Shown one piece after another: positions 10,334 through 21,237 of a DNA stretch of 64,000 nt. Under the pieces are notes generated by a model. That model saw only the letters and a program-made list of their open reading frames with translations. It made no database searches and was not told the DNA's origin. Position numbers and translations under genes: made by a program. Each line of letters opens with the position of its first letter. The first letter of the stretch is position 1. Source of the DNA: Desulfocapsa sp. (GTDB taxonomy: Bacteria; Desulfobacterota; Desulfobulbia; Desulfobulbales; Desulfocapsaceae); NCBI GenBank assembly GCA_022712975.1, contig JAFLJO010000006.1, forward strand, positions 1-64,000, written 5' to 3'.

Positions 10334-12919
10334 ATGGAAAATATGAAAATAAAACTTGTCAACCCTTCACCTGTTAAACGGACAAGGGAGCCCATAACTA
10401 TTGGTGTTCCTTGTCCCAGAGGAAGCGTGTCGCCGGATAGTGTTTTTGTTATTAACTCCCATGGGAAAATTCTTCCTGTGCAGACTACTCCCTTGACAGC
10501 TTGGCCTGATAAATCAGTAAAATGGTTGCTTTGTGATTTTCTCGTTGATTTAGAGCCGAATGAAGAAAGTGCTCTTGTCATTGAATCTGTTGATGTAATA
10601 GAAACTTCCCAGGAGATTAATTATAAGCATCAAGGAAATACAATTGAAATTGATACTGGTGCAGCTCGATTTGAACTCAATGCGTCCTCCTTGCTCCCTT
10701 TTCAAAAGGTGCAGGTCAATGGACAGGATGTTATAGCTGCACAAGGTGCAGAAATTTGGCTTACGAAGGATAAGAACGGCCGGAAATTACCCGCAGTAAT
10801 TGATGAAATCAGTGTTGAGTCTACAGGCCCGCTTCGGTTCACCATGCGTGTCTCCGGGTGTTTCAGCAGTGCGCTGTTGTTTCAGGCAAGAGTATCTTTT
10901 TATGCAGGATCAGCAAAAACTTCTTTGGAGTTAACCATTCACAATCCGCGTGCCGCAAAACATCCTGGTGGTATCTGGGATCTGGGAGATCCTTCTTCCT
11001 TTCTATTCAGGGAACTGGTCATATCCTTGCAATTAAGTGAAACTAACAGAACTGAAAAATTGTTTAAGCTGGCCCCGGATGAACCGTGGCAAAACTATGA
11101 TGAAAATTCAGGGATGAAAATATATCAGGAATCAAGTGGCGGTAAGAACTGGGACAGCCCTAATCATCGAAATCGAGATGCCCATGTCCCCATGAACATA
11201 CGTGGGTATCAGGTGCTGCGTGACAACGAAATTATTGACCAGGGTAACAGATGTCAGCCTGTTATCTGGGCTGGATCCGGCACAACAGGGAGTTCTGTGG
11301 TTGTCCCTGGATTTTGGCAGGAATTTCCCAAAGCACTGGAAATCAATCAGCAAACAATAGACATTTCACTTTATCCTAGTTGTTTTCCTGATCTTCACGA
11401 ATTGCAGGGTGGTGAGCAGAAGACCCATACTGTTTATTTTGATTTTGCGGCCGATTGTGATCAAGATGGCTGGGGCTTATTGCCTGTGCAAATAACTATT
11501 AACCCTCAAACAATAAATGAGTCCGGTGTCTTTAAAGATATTACCTGCGGTAAACCTACATCTAAACAATACAAAGAATTTATGGATGCAGCCCTTGAGG
11601 GCAAGGAGAGTTTCGCAGCCAAGCGAGAAGTCGTTGATGAATATGGGTGGCGAAATTTCGGAGAAATCTATGCCGATCATGAAGGGGTGTTTCATGAAGG
11701 AGATAAACCGTTTGTCTCTCACTATAACAACCAATACGACTCGTTAGGGAGTTTTTATCGTGAGTACCTGCGAACCGGTAAGAATGATTGGCAGCAGCTT
11801 GCCGCCGCACTGGCGGATCATATTGTCGACATAGACATTAACCATACAGATGAAGATCGTGAGGAATACTGTCATGGCCTGTTCTGGCACACAGATCATT
11901 ATCTGGATGTCGGTACTGCTACGCATCGCAGTGTCTCGCGTGAGCATCTTACCCAAAAGAATCCGGCATTTTGTGGAGGTGGTCCCGGAGCAGAACATTG
12001 CTATTCAACCGGTTTAATGATGCATTACCTGCTTACAGGTGATTCACGTTGTCGAAAAACAGTGATTGAATTAGCCGATTGGTGCATTCTGTGCCTAAAA
12101 GGTCCCCAAACTCTTTTGGCTGCTCTATTACGCTGTAAAAAAAGAATCACAGCCTGGAAAGACAATAGAACAACCGACAATATTTGGTCCCTATTTCCTC
12201 TGTCCCGAGGTACAGGGAATTGCATTAATACCTGCCTGGACGCTTATGAACTTACCCGGAAGCCACATTATCTAAAGACTTCCTTTGAACTAATCAGGGG
12301 GACTGTGCATCCAAATGACAATGTAGAGGGAAGGGATCTTCTTAATGCAGAAGACTGTTGGTCGTATTCGGTTTTTGTTGTTGCTGTAACAAAGTTTCTT
12401 GCGAAAAAACGAGAACTTAATGAGATCGATAATAGTTATTTTTATGCCCGTGATAGCTTGTTGAAATATGCGGTCTGGATGGCAGAACATGAATATCCTT
12501 TTCTGGATAACAAAGAAATTCTGGAGTATCCAAATGAGACGTGGGCTGCTCAGGATTTTAGAAAAAGTGTTGTTTTCTATCAGGCTTCAAAGTATGCAAA
12601 CCTGGAATTAAGAAAAATTTTACTTGAGCGGTGTCGGTTTTTTCTACAGGCCAGTTTTGCAGAGCTCGGTTTGTGGGATACACGATTCCTTTCTAGGCCG
12701 TTGGCTCTAGTTTTTCAAAACGGTTGGGTTGCAGATACAATTGGTAGCGATATTCCACATTATAATGATCAACCTGAACAATCAATAGAGTGGGGGAAAT
12801 CGAAGTTTGATTTTAAATCCTCTGAAGTTGTCCGGCGGATCATAGTGGATTTTAAAGGGGTTTTGCCAAATACTAGTTTAGGCAGAGAATTAGCCTGGTT
12901 GAAAGCCCGTTTAAAGTAG
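10334..12919 (+). CDS. Exo-rhamnogalacturonan lyase-like (PcRGLX/YetA-like) large protein, no obvious signal peptide
   Basis: 861 aa; N-terminal 'VNPSPVKRTREPITIGVPCPRGSV...LPVQTTPLTAWPDKSVKWLLCDF' RIFT-like domain. The central and C-terminal Trp/His-rich region is consistent with an alpha/alpha toroid. Confidence 0.65.
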   Translation: MENMKIKLVNPSPVKRTREPITIGVPCPRGSVSPDSVFVINSHGKILPVQTTPLTAWPDKSVKWLLCDFLVDLEPNEESALVIESVDVIETSQEINYKHQGNTIEIDTGAARFELNASSLLPFQKVQVNGQDVIAAQGAEIWLTKDKNGRKLPAVIDEISVESTGPLRFTMRVSGCFSSALLFQARVSFYAGSAKTSLELTIHNPRAAKHPGGIWDLGDPSSFLFRELVISLQLSETNRTEKLFKLAPDEPWQNYDENSGMKIYQESSGGKNWDSPNHRNRDAHVPMNIRGYQVLRDNEIIDQGNRCQPVIWAGSGTTGSSVVVPGFWQEFPKALEINQQTIDISLYPSCFPDLHELQGGEQKTHTVYFDFAADCDQDGWGLLPVQITINPQTINESGVFKDITCGKPTSKQYKEFMDAALEGKESFAAKREVVDEYGWRNFGEIYADHEGVFHEGDKPFVSHYNNQYDSLGSFYREYLRTGKNDWQQLAAALADHIVDIDINHTDEDREEYCHGLFWHTDHYLDVGTATHRSVSREHLTQKNPAFCGGGPGAEHCYSTGLMMHYLLTGDSRCRKTVIELADWCILCLKGPQTLLAALLRCKKRITAWKDNRTTDNIWSLFPLSRGTGNCINTCLDAYELTRKPHYLKTSFELIRGTVHPNDNVEGRDLLNAEDCWSYSVFVVAVTKFLAKKRELNEIDNSYFYARDSLLKYAVWMAEHEYPFLDNKEILEYPNETWAAQDFRKSVVFYQASKYANLELRKILLERCRFFLQASFAELGLWDTRFLSRPLALVFQNGWVADTIGSDIPHYNDQPEQSIEWGKSKFDFKSSEVVRRIIVDFKGVLPNTSLGRELAWLKARLK

Positions 12920-12929
12920 AAAAAACAAC

Positions 12930-13982
12930 ATGGGAATTAGAGGCTTATTAAAAGTTACTGGTTGCAAGGTTCTTCGATCTATTGGTGTCGATAGGTTGAT
13001 GAGGTATTACTTTCGGAATCGTTTGTTAATTGTTATGTATCACGGGGTTACCCAGAGCGATTATCAGCCTCCTGTCTGGACCCAGCTGCCGATAACTATT
13101 TTTAAAAAACAAGTCGAATGGTTGGCTCAAAACTATAATCCTGTTACTTTAAGCCAGGTTGTTGCTGCAATTAAGGGGGGGGATAATCTACCTCCTAAAT
13201 CAGTTTTGCTAACTTTTGATGATGGGCTGAAGAATAATTACACAGTAGCATTTCCGATACTGAAACAATTTGAAGTACCGGCAGCAATATTTCTTACTGT
13301 AGATTTTATAGATAGCGAGCGTTTTTTTTGGGTAGATGAACTTTATCTTGCATTGGTATCAGCTCATGAGCAAGGAAAGACTATTGTTCTGTCACATCGT
13401 GAAGCAAAGTCTAAAGTCAAAGCTGGTCATCTTTGGGAAGCATATTTGACTATGGTAGAATTTCTTAAGAGAATTCCTGAAAAAGATCGGATACTGCGCA
13501 TGAAAGCGATTTTAGATCAAGTGTCGATTGAAAGAGAAAGATATCAGAATGATTTTGGTTTGCTTTCCTGGAAAAATGTGATTGAAATGGAAAAAAGTAA
13601 TTTAATTGAGTTCGGAGCTCATACGGCTAATCATCGAATTTTAACCAGCATTCCTGATGAAGAACTTACAGACGAGTTGTTTGGGGCCAAAGAGCGTCTG
13701 GAAGAACATCTGAGCCATAAGGTAACCTCATTCTGCTATCCAAACGGCGGATTTGGTAAAGATTATTTGCCTAAGCACCGAGAAATGCTGCAAGCAGCCG
13801 GCTACGATTGCGCGTTTTCAACAAATCGTGGCTTGTTTATTAATGGCATTGATCATCCATTTTCAATCCCTCGGGTAGCGGCAGGGCATGATATTTCCTC
13901 AGAAGAGGCGTATTTTAAGATAAATGTTTCAGGGCGTGCTGAATGGCAACATGATAAGCTGAGGCGTTTGGTCAATAATTAG
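12930..13982 (+). CDS. Polysaccharide deacetylase (NodB/CE4 family)
   Basis: 'YHGVT', 'LLTFDDGLKNNY', 'FGAHTANHRILTSI' and 'SFCYPNGGFG' motifs. Confidence 0.92.
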   Translation: MGIRGLLKVTGCKVLRSIGVDRLMRYYFRNRLLIVMYHGVTQSDYQPPVWTQLPITIFKKQVEWLAQNYNPVTLSQVVAAIKGGDNLPPKSVLLTFDDGLKNNYTVAFPILKQFEVPAAIFLTVDFIDSERFFWVDELYLALVSAHEQGKTIVLSHREAKSKVKAGHLWEAYLTMVEFLKRIPEKDRILRMKAILDQVSIERERYQNDFGLLSWKNVIEMEKSNLIEFGAHTANHRILTSIPDEELTDELFGAKERLEEHLSHKVTSFCYPNGGFGKDYLPKHREMLQAAGYDCAFSTNRGLFINGIDHPFSIPRVAAGHDISSEEAYFKINVSGRAEWQHDKLRRLVNN

Positions 13983-13996
13983 TTTGGTGCTGCTTA

Positions 13997-15145
13997 ATGC
14001 AAAAGTATTATACATTTCCTTCCTTGAATATTCGTACTCTCTGGAAAAGGTGTAAAGAAAAAAATTCGATTCTTGATGAGGAGAATTTTTTTCTTTACGC
14101 TTCTGGACGGGCCGCATTATTTTATGGAATTTCTTGTTTACCTCTTGAGAAGGGGCAAAAGGTATTGTTCCCATCATATCATTGCGGAGTTGAGGTCGAG
14201 GCAATAATTCGGGCCGGTTTTACAGTAGACTTTTATCCGGTCACTGATAAGCTGGAAGCTGATATCCATTGGTTGGAAGAATATATTGACAACGATTGTG
14301 CTGCAATTGTTGTTATCCATTTTTATGGTTTTCCACAGCCAGTTGACCAGATAAAAAAAATATGCACAGAAAAAAAGCTGTATTTGATTGAGGACTGTGC
14401 CCATGGACTTTATTCGAAAGACCGCAATAAGTGGCTTGGGCAATTTGGTGATATTGCCATATACAGCATCCAGAAAACAGTTTGCCTTCCTAATGGTGGA
14501 GGCTTGCTTGTTAATGCAAATCTCCCAAAGCCCGGCAAGGGGAGATCCTTCATAGATTCCGTACTGGTCAAAGGATTGATACGCTCTGTTCTGGAATATG
14601 AAGTTTTTCATAAAAGTAAAGCTGCGAAAATTTCTAAGATTATTCTGGATCGATTCAGGGATCGGCAAGAAGCCGAGGAGGAAATTTCAAAAGAGATATC
14701 GATGGAACCGGAATATTATGATGTTCCTTGTTATGATTATCGCAATGATATTTTTATTTTTTCAAAACCATTTTTAAGGCCCAGGTCGTTTTTGGAAATA
14801 ATCAGGCTTCGGCGGAATAATTATCAATATTTGCAAGAGAATTTGGCTTTTAATGATACCTTTTCCAAGGTCCATGAAATATTGCCCGAAGGTGTTTGTC
14901 CCCTCTGTCTTCCGGTAAAAGTAGATGGCAATGATAAATGGAGCCGGAATTTACAGAGATATGGGGTATATGTGTTTATTTTCGGGCGTTTTTCTCATCC
15001 TGTTATGGATCAAGGACTTTTTCATAATGTTGAGACACTCAATCAAGGGATACTGGGGTTACCGGTTCATCAGCAATTGGATAGTGATGATATGGTACTG
15101 ATAGTCAGGCAAATAAACAAGGCTATTGCACGGTTTAGTGAGTAA
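13997..15145 (+). CDS. DegT/DnrJ/EryC1/StrS-type PLP aminotransferase
   Basis: 'YASGRAALFYGI', 'VLFPSYHCGVEVEAI', 'LIEDCAHGLYS', 'YSIQKTVCLPNGGGLLV' (PLP lysine). Confidence 0.85.
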   Translation: MQKYYTFPSLNIRTLWKRCKEKNSILDEENFFLYASGRAALFYGISCLPLEKGQKVLFPSYHCGVEVEAIIRAGFTVDFYPVTDKLEADIHWLEEYIDNDCAAIVVIHFYGFPQPVDQIKKICTEKKLYLIEDCAHGLYSKDRNKWLGQFGDIAIYSIQKTVCLPNGGGLLVNANLPKPGKGRSFIDSVLVKGLIRSVLEYEVFHKSKAAKISKIILDRFRDRQEAEEEISKEISMEPEYYDVPCYDYRNDIFIFSKPFLRPRSFLEIIRLRRNNYQYLQENLAFNDTFSKVHEILPEGVCPLCLPVKVDGNDKWSRNLQRYGVYVFIFGRFSHPVMDQGLFHNVETLNQGILGLPVHQQLDSDDMVLIVRQINKAIARFSE

Positions 15146-15185
15146 TACAGAGCTTTTATAGGCAAGGAATACTGGAAAAAATATA

Positions 15186-16304
15186 ATGAAAAAAAAACCT
15201 TTTCGGGTGCTCCAGGTAGTACTGGCTATTGAAATAGGGGGATTGGAAACTTTTACTGTTGAACTGAGTAAACAGCTTGCAATTAATGGGATTGAGGTTG
15301 AAATCCTTTGTTTAAGCCGTATAGACCCAGGTTATGTTGCAGGTTTAAAGGAAGCCAATATTCCCATCCACCTTATGAGAAAAAAAACTCGAGGAGACTT
15401 AGGATATTTTCAGCGTGTTGCAAACTTTATCAAAGAACGTAATTTTGATATAATTCATTCTCATAGTGGATGTTTTTTTAATGCTGCCCTTTTCCGAAAA
15501 TTAGCTGGAGTGAATAAATATATTTTTACGGCCCATGGAATGCCCGTTGAGCTTGGCTTTAAGGCTCGTTGCGAGGATATCGTTGCCGGTTTGCTGACCG
15601 ATCACTTTGTTTCTGTGTCCCATGAGATTGAGGGATTTATGAAAAAAAGGTTGTTTTTTAACTGTTGTTGTTTTCACACCATTATTAATGGGATAAATAC
15701 AGACAAGTATAGGCCGGTTTTAAATTTGCAAAAACAAAATGAGCTGTTAACTAAATACCAGTTACCAACAGACTGTCATTTGGTGGGAAGTGTTGGTCGT
15801 TTAGAGTCAGTAAAAAATTATTCCATGCTTGTGCGAGCCTTTGCAGAACTTCAACCTGGCTTAAAAAGAGAAGTACACCTGGTGCTGGTTGGTGAGGGGG
15901 CACAGAAAAATGATCTGTTGAAGCTTGCCGAGCAACTGAAGATCAAGGAATATGTTCATTTTCTTGGCATGCAATATAACGTCCATGAAATATTACCACT
16001 TCTGGATGTCTTTGTTCTTTCTTCACTGACAGAGGGTACTTCCATTTCACTACTTGAGGCGCAATCATGTGGCGTGCCTGCTGTAGTAACAGACGTAGGG
16101 GGGAATGGGTTTGTTGTTCCTGACGGAGTCAATGGTTTTTTATGCCCAGTTAATGACCATTCAATGATGGCCGCCTGCATCGGGAAAATATTAGAAGATC
16201 AAGCTCTTGCTACCACTCTCAGCCAAAATGCCAGGGACAGAATAGAGTCTTCTTTTAGTATCCACTCAATGGTGGAAGAATATGAACAAATATATGCTTT
16301 GTAA
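15186..16304 (+). CDS. Family 4 glycosyltransferase
   Basis: 'IEIGGLETFTVELSKQL', 'VGSVGRLESVKNYSMLVRAF', 'SLTEGTSISLLEAQSCGVPAVVTDVGGN'. Confidence 0.9.
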   Translation: MKKKPFRVLQVVLAIEIGGLETFTVELSKQLAINGIEVEILCLSRIDPGYVAGLKEANIPIHLMRKKTRGDLGYFQRVANFIKERNFDIIHSHSGCFFNAALFRKLAGVNKYIFTAHGMPVELGFKARCEDIVAGLLTDHFVSVSHEIEGFMKKRLFFNCCCFHTIINGINTDKYRPVLNLQKQNELLTKYQLPTDCHLVGSVGRLESVKNYSMLVRAFAELQPGLKREVHLVLVGEGAQKNDLLKLAEQLKIKEYVHFLGMQYNVHEILPLLDVFVLSSLTEGTSISLLEAQSCGVPAVVTDVGGNGFVVPDGVNGFLCPVNDHSMMAACIGKILEDQALATTLSQNARDRIESSFSIHSMVEEYEQIYAL

Positions 16305-16346
16305 AACCCTTAATTTCTCTTTCAGTTTATCCAGGTTAGGATCCTA

Positions 16347-17462
16347 ATGTACAATATACAGATAATCACAAAATTCAGTGATTTTGAAAATCTAAAAGAG
16401 CAATGGATTAAATTGCTTGATAACGCAATCTTTGATTCTTTTTTTAGTAGCTATGAATGGTGCAACTGTTGGTGGCAAAGTTTTGCTTTATCTGATGATA
16501 AACTGGCAATTATTGTGGCAGAAAAAAATGGTGAACTTGTTGCCATTGCCCCTTTGATGATACGGCGGATTAAAGAATATGGATTTAATCTGAACGTGTT
16601 GAGATTTATTGGCGTTCCTAATGCCGACCGTTGTGATATTATTATCCACAAGGACGAGGAAAATGTACTGCCGGAGTTAATAAATTTTATCTTCACCAAG
16701 GTGGAAGGGTGGAGCCAGTTACATTTGAATGAAATACCTGTAGAAAGTCTTTTTGTGAAGTGGTTGCAGGAAAATTACCCAAGAGTTTTTATTGAAGAAG
16801 GCTCAGAATGTCCATATGTCTCTTGGGCTGACTGGGAGAGTTGGGATGAGTATTATAAATCTCTTTCAAAAAAAACCAGACTTGAACTAAACAGGAAGAA
16901 TAACACTCTAAAAAAAGAGGGAAAAAGCCAGTATCACCATCTATTTAATCCAGGCCCGGATAACTCCGTTCTTGCAATGGCTCGGGAGTTGGAGCGAAAA
17001 AGCGCGAAAGCACAGCATATTGTAACAGAAAATCTGGCGCTGGTAGGTGAGAAGCACTGGGGGTTTCAACAGATGATTTTGAATAATTGCGGTAAGTATC
17101 AAGTGCTCCTTTCCTGGTTGGTACGAGAAGAGAAGCTTATTGCTTATCTCTATGGGTTTATATATAAAAAACGATATTATGCATACAATACGGCCTATTC
17201 AGGAGAGGCAATCAAGTATTATCCGGGAAAGTTAATAATGAATGAGGCGTTACGCTATTGCAAGGAAAATAACATCCAAATATTTGATCTTTTGAGAGGT
17301 GCGACTCATTTGAAAAGTCGTTGGGCTAATGGATGCAGCGAGCAACAAAACGTTTATTGTCTAAGAAATCAACCGGTCAATTGGTTGTATTCAGTAGTTG
17401 TCTTCAAACTGCGGCCTTTTATTAAACAACGGATATTACCAATACTTAAAGATAAAAAATAG
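16347..17462 (+). CDS. GNAT/FemAB-like (BioF2/CelD-like) acyltransferase
   Basis: 371 aa; 'YEWCNCWWQSF', 'AIAPLMIR', 'LKSRWANGCSEQQNVYCLR' typical of EPS-associated CelD/BioF2-like proteins. Confidence 0.75.
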   Translation: MYNIQIITKFSDFENLKEQWIKLLDNAIFDSFFSSYEWCNCWWQSFALSDDKLAIIVAEKNGELVAIAPLMIRRIKEYGFNLNVLRFIGVPNADRCDIIIHKDEENVLPELINFIFTKVEGWSQLHLNEIPVESLFVKWLQENYPRVFIEEGSECPYVSWADWESWDEYYKSLSKKTRLELNRKNNTLKKEGKSQYHHLFNPGPDNSVLAMARELERKSAKAQHIVTENLALVGEKHWGFQQMILNNCGKYQVLLSWLVREEKLIAYLYGFIYKKRYYAYNTAYSGEAIKYYPGKLIMNEALRYCKENNIQIFDLLRGATHLKSRWANGCSEQQNVYCLRNQPVNWLYSVVVFKLRPFIKQRILPILKDKK

Positions 17463-17525
17463 AACTAAAATACCCTTGTTCTTCCTTCTTTAAAGGTCTG
17501 AGAAATAGACTTGCCGAGGTAAATA

Positions 17526-18836
17526 GTGCGCACTTTATTGTTCCAATTACTCCTGCCGTTTATTGCGATTCTGTCAATAAAAAAACCATTTTACGGGTTG
17601 TTGATTTACATTGCAGCAAATATAATCAGACCTGAAATGCTTTTTTGGGGTGGACAGCAAGGAGATATAATATTTAAACTTTCTATTGGATGTACAATAA
17701 TTGGCTATCTCCTACAGAAAAAAGAAACAACAATAAAAATTACTGGTTGTCGGGAATTCTGGCTGGCTCTCTGGGTTTACCTGGCAATCTGTGCATCATT
17801 AGTGTTTGCTGAAATTTCTCTACACACAAGGGCTTGGTATTTTGCGACAGAATTTCTTAAATTATGGGTGTTGGTATGGTTGATTTTAGGAATTGTAACC
17901 AACCGGATGCTACTTATTAGAATGCAGGATTTAATACTTGGTGTTGTGTCTCTACTTTCCTTATGGGGTGTTGACCAATATTTTCGGGGGAATGAAAGAC
18001 TTGAGGGTCTGGGAGGGACTGCATTTGGCGATTCAAATGGTGTTGCGGCATTTGGGGTATTATTTTTTCCAATTGCACTCAACAAATTGTTAACAGGGGA
18101 AAATCGAAAACAACAGGCATTTGGAGCAGTGGCAACTTGCTTGATATTATTGATGATAATTTTCACCAGTTCGCGTGGTGGTCTTGTCGGTTTAGTTGGC
18201 GGAAGTCTTTACTTATTTTTAACAACGCGAAAGAAAAAAAATATGGCGGTACTGGTCACTATGGCTGTCTTGGTTGGCATACCATTTCTTACTGGAGAAT
18301 ATAAAGACCGTATGAGTACCATAGCCATAGGTACAGGTGAACAAAGAGATTATTCGTCAGGCTCTCGGTTAGTAATGTGGCAGGTAGGTATATTAGTTTT
18401 CAAGGATAATCCATTTTTTGGAGTAGGCTTATTGAATTTTGCAAGGGCTAAAGATCCTTATAGAAATTCTCTGGCAGGAACAGTTGATCCAGATTTATTA
18501 GATTTTACCTTTCGGGAGTATAAAGTTGGTCATAGTACCTATTTTTGTCAACTTTTGGCTGAAGGGGGATTGTTTTTGACGATCCCCTATTTCTGGCTGA
18601 TTCTAGCATTATTTTTCAAGGCATTTCTGGCAAAGAAAGGTGTCGCTGCTTGCGAAGGAAACAAATCCCTCTTTGATCTATTGACAGGGCTGAAGGCTGG
18701 AATATTTGGTCACTGTTTGTCCATATTGTTTATCGATGCTTTGATGATGCCTTTTTTGGTTATCCAGATAGTTTTTGGTGGCCAAATAATAAGAATTATG
18801 AATTTAAAAGAGAAAAAAACTATTATTAGTAATTGA
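17526..18836 (+). CDS. O-antigen ligase/polymerase family membrane protein (Wzy/exosortase-associated O-glycosylation ligase type)
   Basis: 436 aa polytopic; 'FGDSNGVAAF', 'FTSSRGGLVGLVGG', 'GHSTYFCQLLAEGG'. Confidence 0.82.
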   Translation: MRTLLFQLLLPFIAILSIKKPFYGLLIYIAANIIRPEMLFWGGQQGDIIFKLSIGCTIIGYLLQKKETTIKITGCREFWLALWVYLAICASLVFAEISLHTRAWYFATEFLKLWVLVWLILGIVTNRMLLIRMQDLILGVVSLLSLWGVDQYFRGNERLEGLGGTAFGDSNGVAAFGVLFFPIALNKLLTGENRKQQAFGAVATCLILLMIIFTSSRGGLVGLVGGSLYLFLTTRKKKNMAVLVTMAVLVGIPFLTGEYKDRMSTIAIGTGEQRDYSSGSRLVMWQVGILVFKDNPFFGVGLLNFARAKDPYRNSLAGTVDPDLLDFTFREYKVGHSTYFCQLLAEGGLFLTIPYFWLILALFFKAFLAKKGVAACEGNKSLFDLLTGLKAGIFGHCLSILFIDALMMPFLVIQIVFGGQIIRIMNLKEKKTIISN

Positions 18837-18990
18837 TGGTAATCTAATCAAAAAGAGAACAAAGGGGTCGTTAAAAGAAAATAGAATTCTGAGGTGACTA
18901 TGCAACACATCTCTGGGGTTACGTTTGCCTTTGTCGATTCACTATTACTAAATTTCTCTTAAATGAGAACCCTGAGAGATACATATTTAG

Positions 18991-19905
18991 ATGGAAAATC
19001 CCCCTATATTCGTTATTGGATGTCCACGTTCCGGTACAACCCTTGTTTCTCAATTATTACAGAGAACCCCATTCAGGGCACCTGTTGAAACACATTTTAT
19101 TGCAAAATATTATAAACTTCTAGATAAATACGGAAATTTACGGGAGAGGGAGAATTGTGAAAAATTGATTAATGATATTTTGACTGAACGAGCAATAATG
19201 CAATGGGAATTAAATTTTGATTTTGATGATTTTTGGAAAAATTTAACTTCGTTTAATTATGCAGAAATAGTGAATAAGTTATGTATGTTGCGTTTTTCCA
19301 GGATAGGAGCAACGTCTTGGGGGGATAAGACGCCACTTTATATATTGGATTTAGACATTATTTATAAACTTTTTCCTACATCAAAATTTATTTATATTGT
19401 CAGGGATGGGCGAGACGTTGCAATGTCATTGCTTAATGTGCCCTGGGAGCCAAACAACTTATACGCCTGCGCCGAATGTTGGAAAAAATATAACAAAAAT
19501 ACTCCAACTTTAGATAAAATTAGAAAAGAGAATAAATTGCTTCAGGTAAACTATGAAATTTTGTTGAAAAATCCAGAACTAGTAATAAATCAAATGTTTG
19601 GATTTATAAAAGCTGAAATTTCACTCGAAGATAAGCAAAAAATAATTTTTCCAATCCATGGCTCAAATTATAATAAATGGAAAAATTCTATGACTAATAC
19701 CAACATTAAAGTGTTTGAAGAAGTTGCAGCAAATACTCTTGAGCGTTTGGGATACGAGACATCGTTTCCTGAAGTAGATAGAAAAATACGAAGAATATTC
19801 TGGATGATGCATAACCGTTTGTTCCATTTTATACATCTCGTAAAAATAAACACTGTTGATACATTACTAATTAAATATTTTGGTAAAGACTCTTTTGGTG
19901 AATAG
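18991..19905 (+). CDS. Sulfotransferase family protein
   Basis: 'IFVIGCPRSGTTLVSQLLQ' PAPS-loop and 'FIYIVRDGRDVAMSLL' 3'-phosphate-binding motif. Confidence 0.9.
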   Translation: MENPPIFVIGCPRSGTTLVSQLLQRTPFRAPVETHFIAKYYKLLDKYGNLRERENCEKLINDILTERAIMQWELNFDFDDFWKNLTSFNYAEIVNKLCMLRFSRIGATSWGDKTPLYILDLDIIYKLFPTSKFIYIVRDGRDVAMSLLNVPWEPNNLYACAECWKKYNKNTPTLDKIRKENKLLQVNYEILLKNPELVINQMFGFIKAEISLEDKQKIIFPIHGSNYNKWKNSMTNTNIKVFEEVAANTLERLGYETSFPEVDRKIRRIFWMMHNRLFHFIHLVKINTVDTLLIKYFGKDSFGE

Positions 19906-19959
19906 AACAGTAGACACCTCTCAACCAACTTTGGAAGATTTTTTGTTCGAAAAAATTTC

Positions 19960-21225
19960 ATGAAAATACTTATACTTGTTTCCTCTACCGTACTTGGCGG
20001 CCATGTCCTCTCCGCTTTTACTATTGCCAGGTATATGAAAGATGCTGGTCATACGGTTGTTTTTGCTGGTGGCAAGGGAAAAATTGCAGAGATAATTGAA
20101 AAAGAAATTTCCTTTATTGATGTCGATATTCCAATGTTCCATGGAACCAGACCTACCTATTTCACGTGGAAATCTTTACGGTCAGTTGGCGCAATCTGCC
20201 GCATAATTAAAGAGCATAAAATTGATATTATTCATGCCTTTGATGCGAGGGTATATATTACAGCCTGTATAGCAAGTATCATAGAGAAAAAACCTGTTAC
20301 CTGTACCCTCTGTGGTGGTACTGACCCAGCTTATAACCTGCCGGTAACTAATAAAATGATGGTTTTTAGTGAAGAGCAACAGGCTAAAATGGTACAAAAA
20401 TTTAACTGGAATCCTGAACGGGTCGATGTAATTAGAACTCGCGTGGAAATAGATATTCATGCAGCCGACCATCATGAGTATGCTGATTTTTTCGATAAGA
20501 TGCAGTTAGATAATAATAGTACTACAATTATGATGATCAGCTCCTTTGATTCAACAAAACAGAATTCTATTTTGAATGTTATTGATGCAGTTCAACAACT
20601 CATTGAGAATGGTGAGAATGTTCAAATGGTTTTTATTGGCGGGAAAGGTTCTTTTTTTGAAGAGGTGCAGGAACGAGCAGCTCTTATAAACATTAAATTT
20701 TCAAAAAAAATTATATCCCTTACAGGTCCGGTGGTCAATGCATATAAACTGTTGAAAAATGCTTCACTGGTCATCGGTGTAGGTCGGAGTGCTTTTGAAG
20801 GGATGATTTTTAATAAACCAACTATTATTGTTGGAGAAAATGGTTTTGCAGGGATTGTCTCGAAAGAAACAGTTAATGATATTGCCTATTATAATTTTTC
20901 AGGTAGAAATGAGAAACAGAATGTTTCACTAGAGAAGCTGGTACAAGCCATTAAGCGATTGATAGAAAATGAAGAATACAGTAACATTATCGGAAAATTT
21001 GGCCATGATTTTGTCTTAAATGAAATTGATGTGCGAAAAGGTATTCCCAAAATTGAGCAGGTGTACAAGGAGAATATAGATGGGAATACCCTTTGGCTCA
21101 GATTAGTTAAAATGGGATCAATTGTTAAGATTATGGTACCAATCTGGCGTGACAACTGGTGGCATACCATTGGAATTCCACTCAAAAAAATACTTGGAAT
21201 GGTGAAACAAACCAAAATTGGTTGA
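19960..21225 (+). CDS. Family 4-like glycosyltransferase
   Basis: 'SSTVLGGHVLSAFTIARYMKDAGHTVVFAG', 'MMISSFDSTKQNSILNVIDAV', 'VIGVGRSAFEGMIFNKPTIIVGENG'. Confidence 0.8.
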   Translation: MKILILVSSTVLGGHVLSAFTIARYMKDAGHTVVFAGGKGKIAEIIEKEISFIDVDIPMFHGTRPTYFTWKSLRSVGAICRIIKEHKIDIIHAFDARVYITACIASIIEKKPVTCTLCGGTDPAYNLPVTNKMMVFSEEQQAKMVQKFNWNPERVDVIRTRVEIDIHAADHHEYADFFDKMQLDNNSTTIMMISSFDSTKQNSILNVIDAVQQLIENGENVQMVFIGGKGSFFEEVQERAALINIKFSKKIISLTGPVVNAYKLLKNASLVIGVGRSAFEGMIFNKPTIIVGENGFAGIVSKETVNDIAYYNFSGRNEKQNVSLEKLVQAIKRLIENEEYSNIIGKFGHDFVLNEIDVRKGIPKIEQVYKENIDGNTLWLRLVKMGSIVKIMVPIWRDNWWHTIGIPLKKILGMVKQTKIG

Positions 21226-21237
21226 CAGGGAGAGGGG

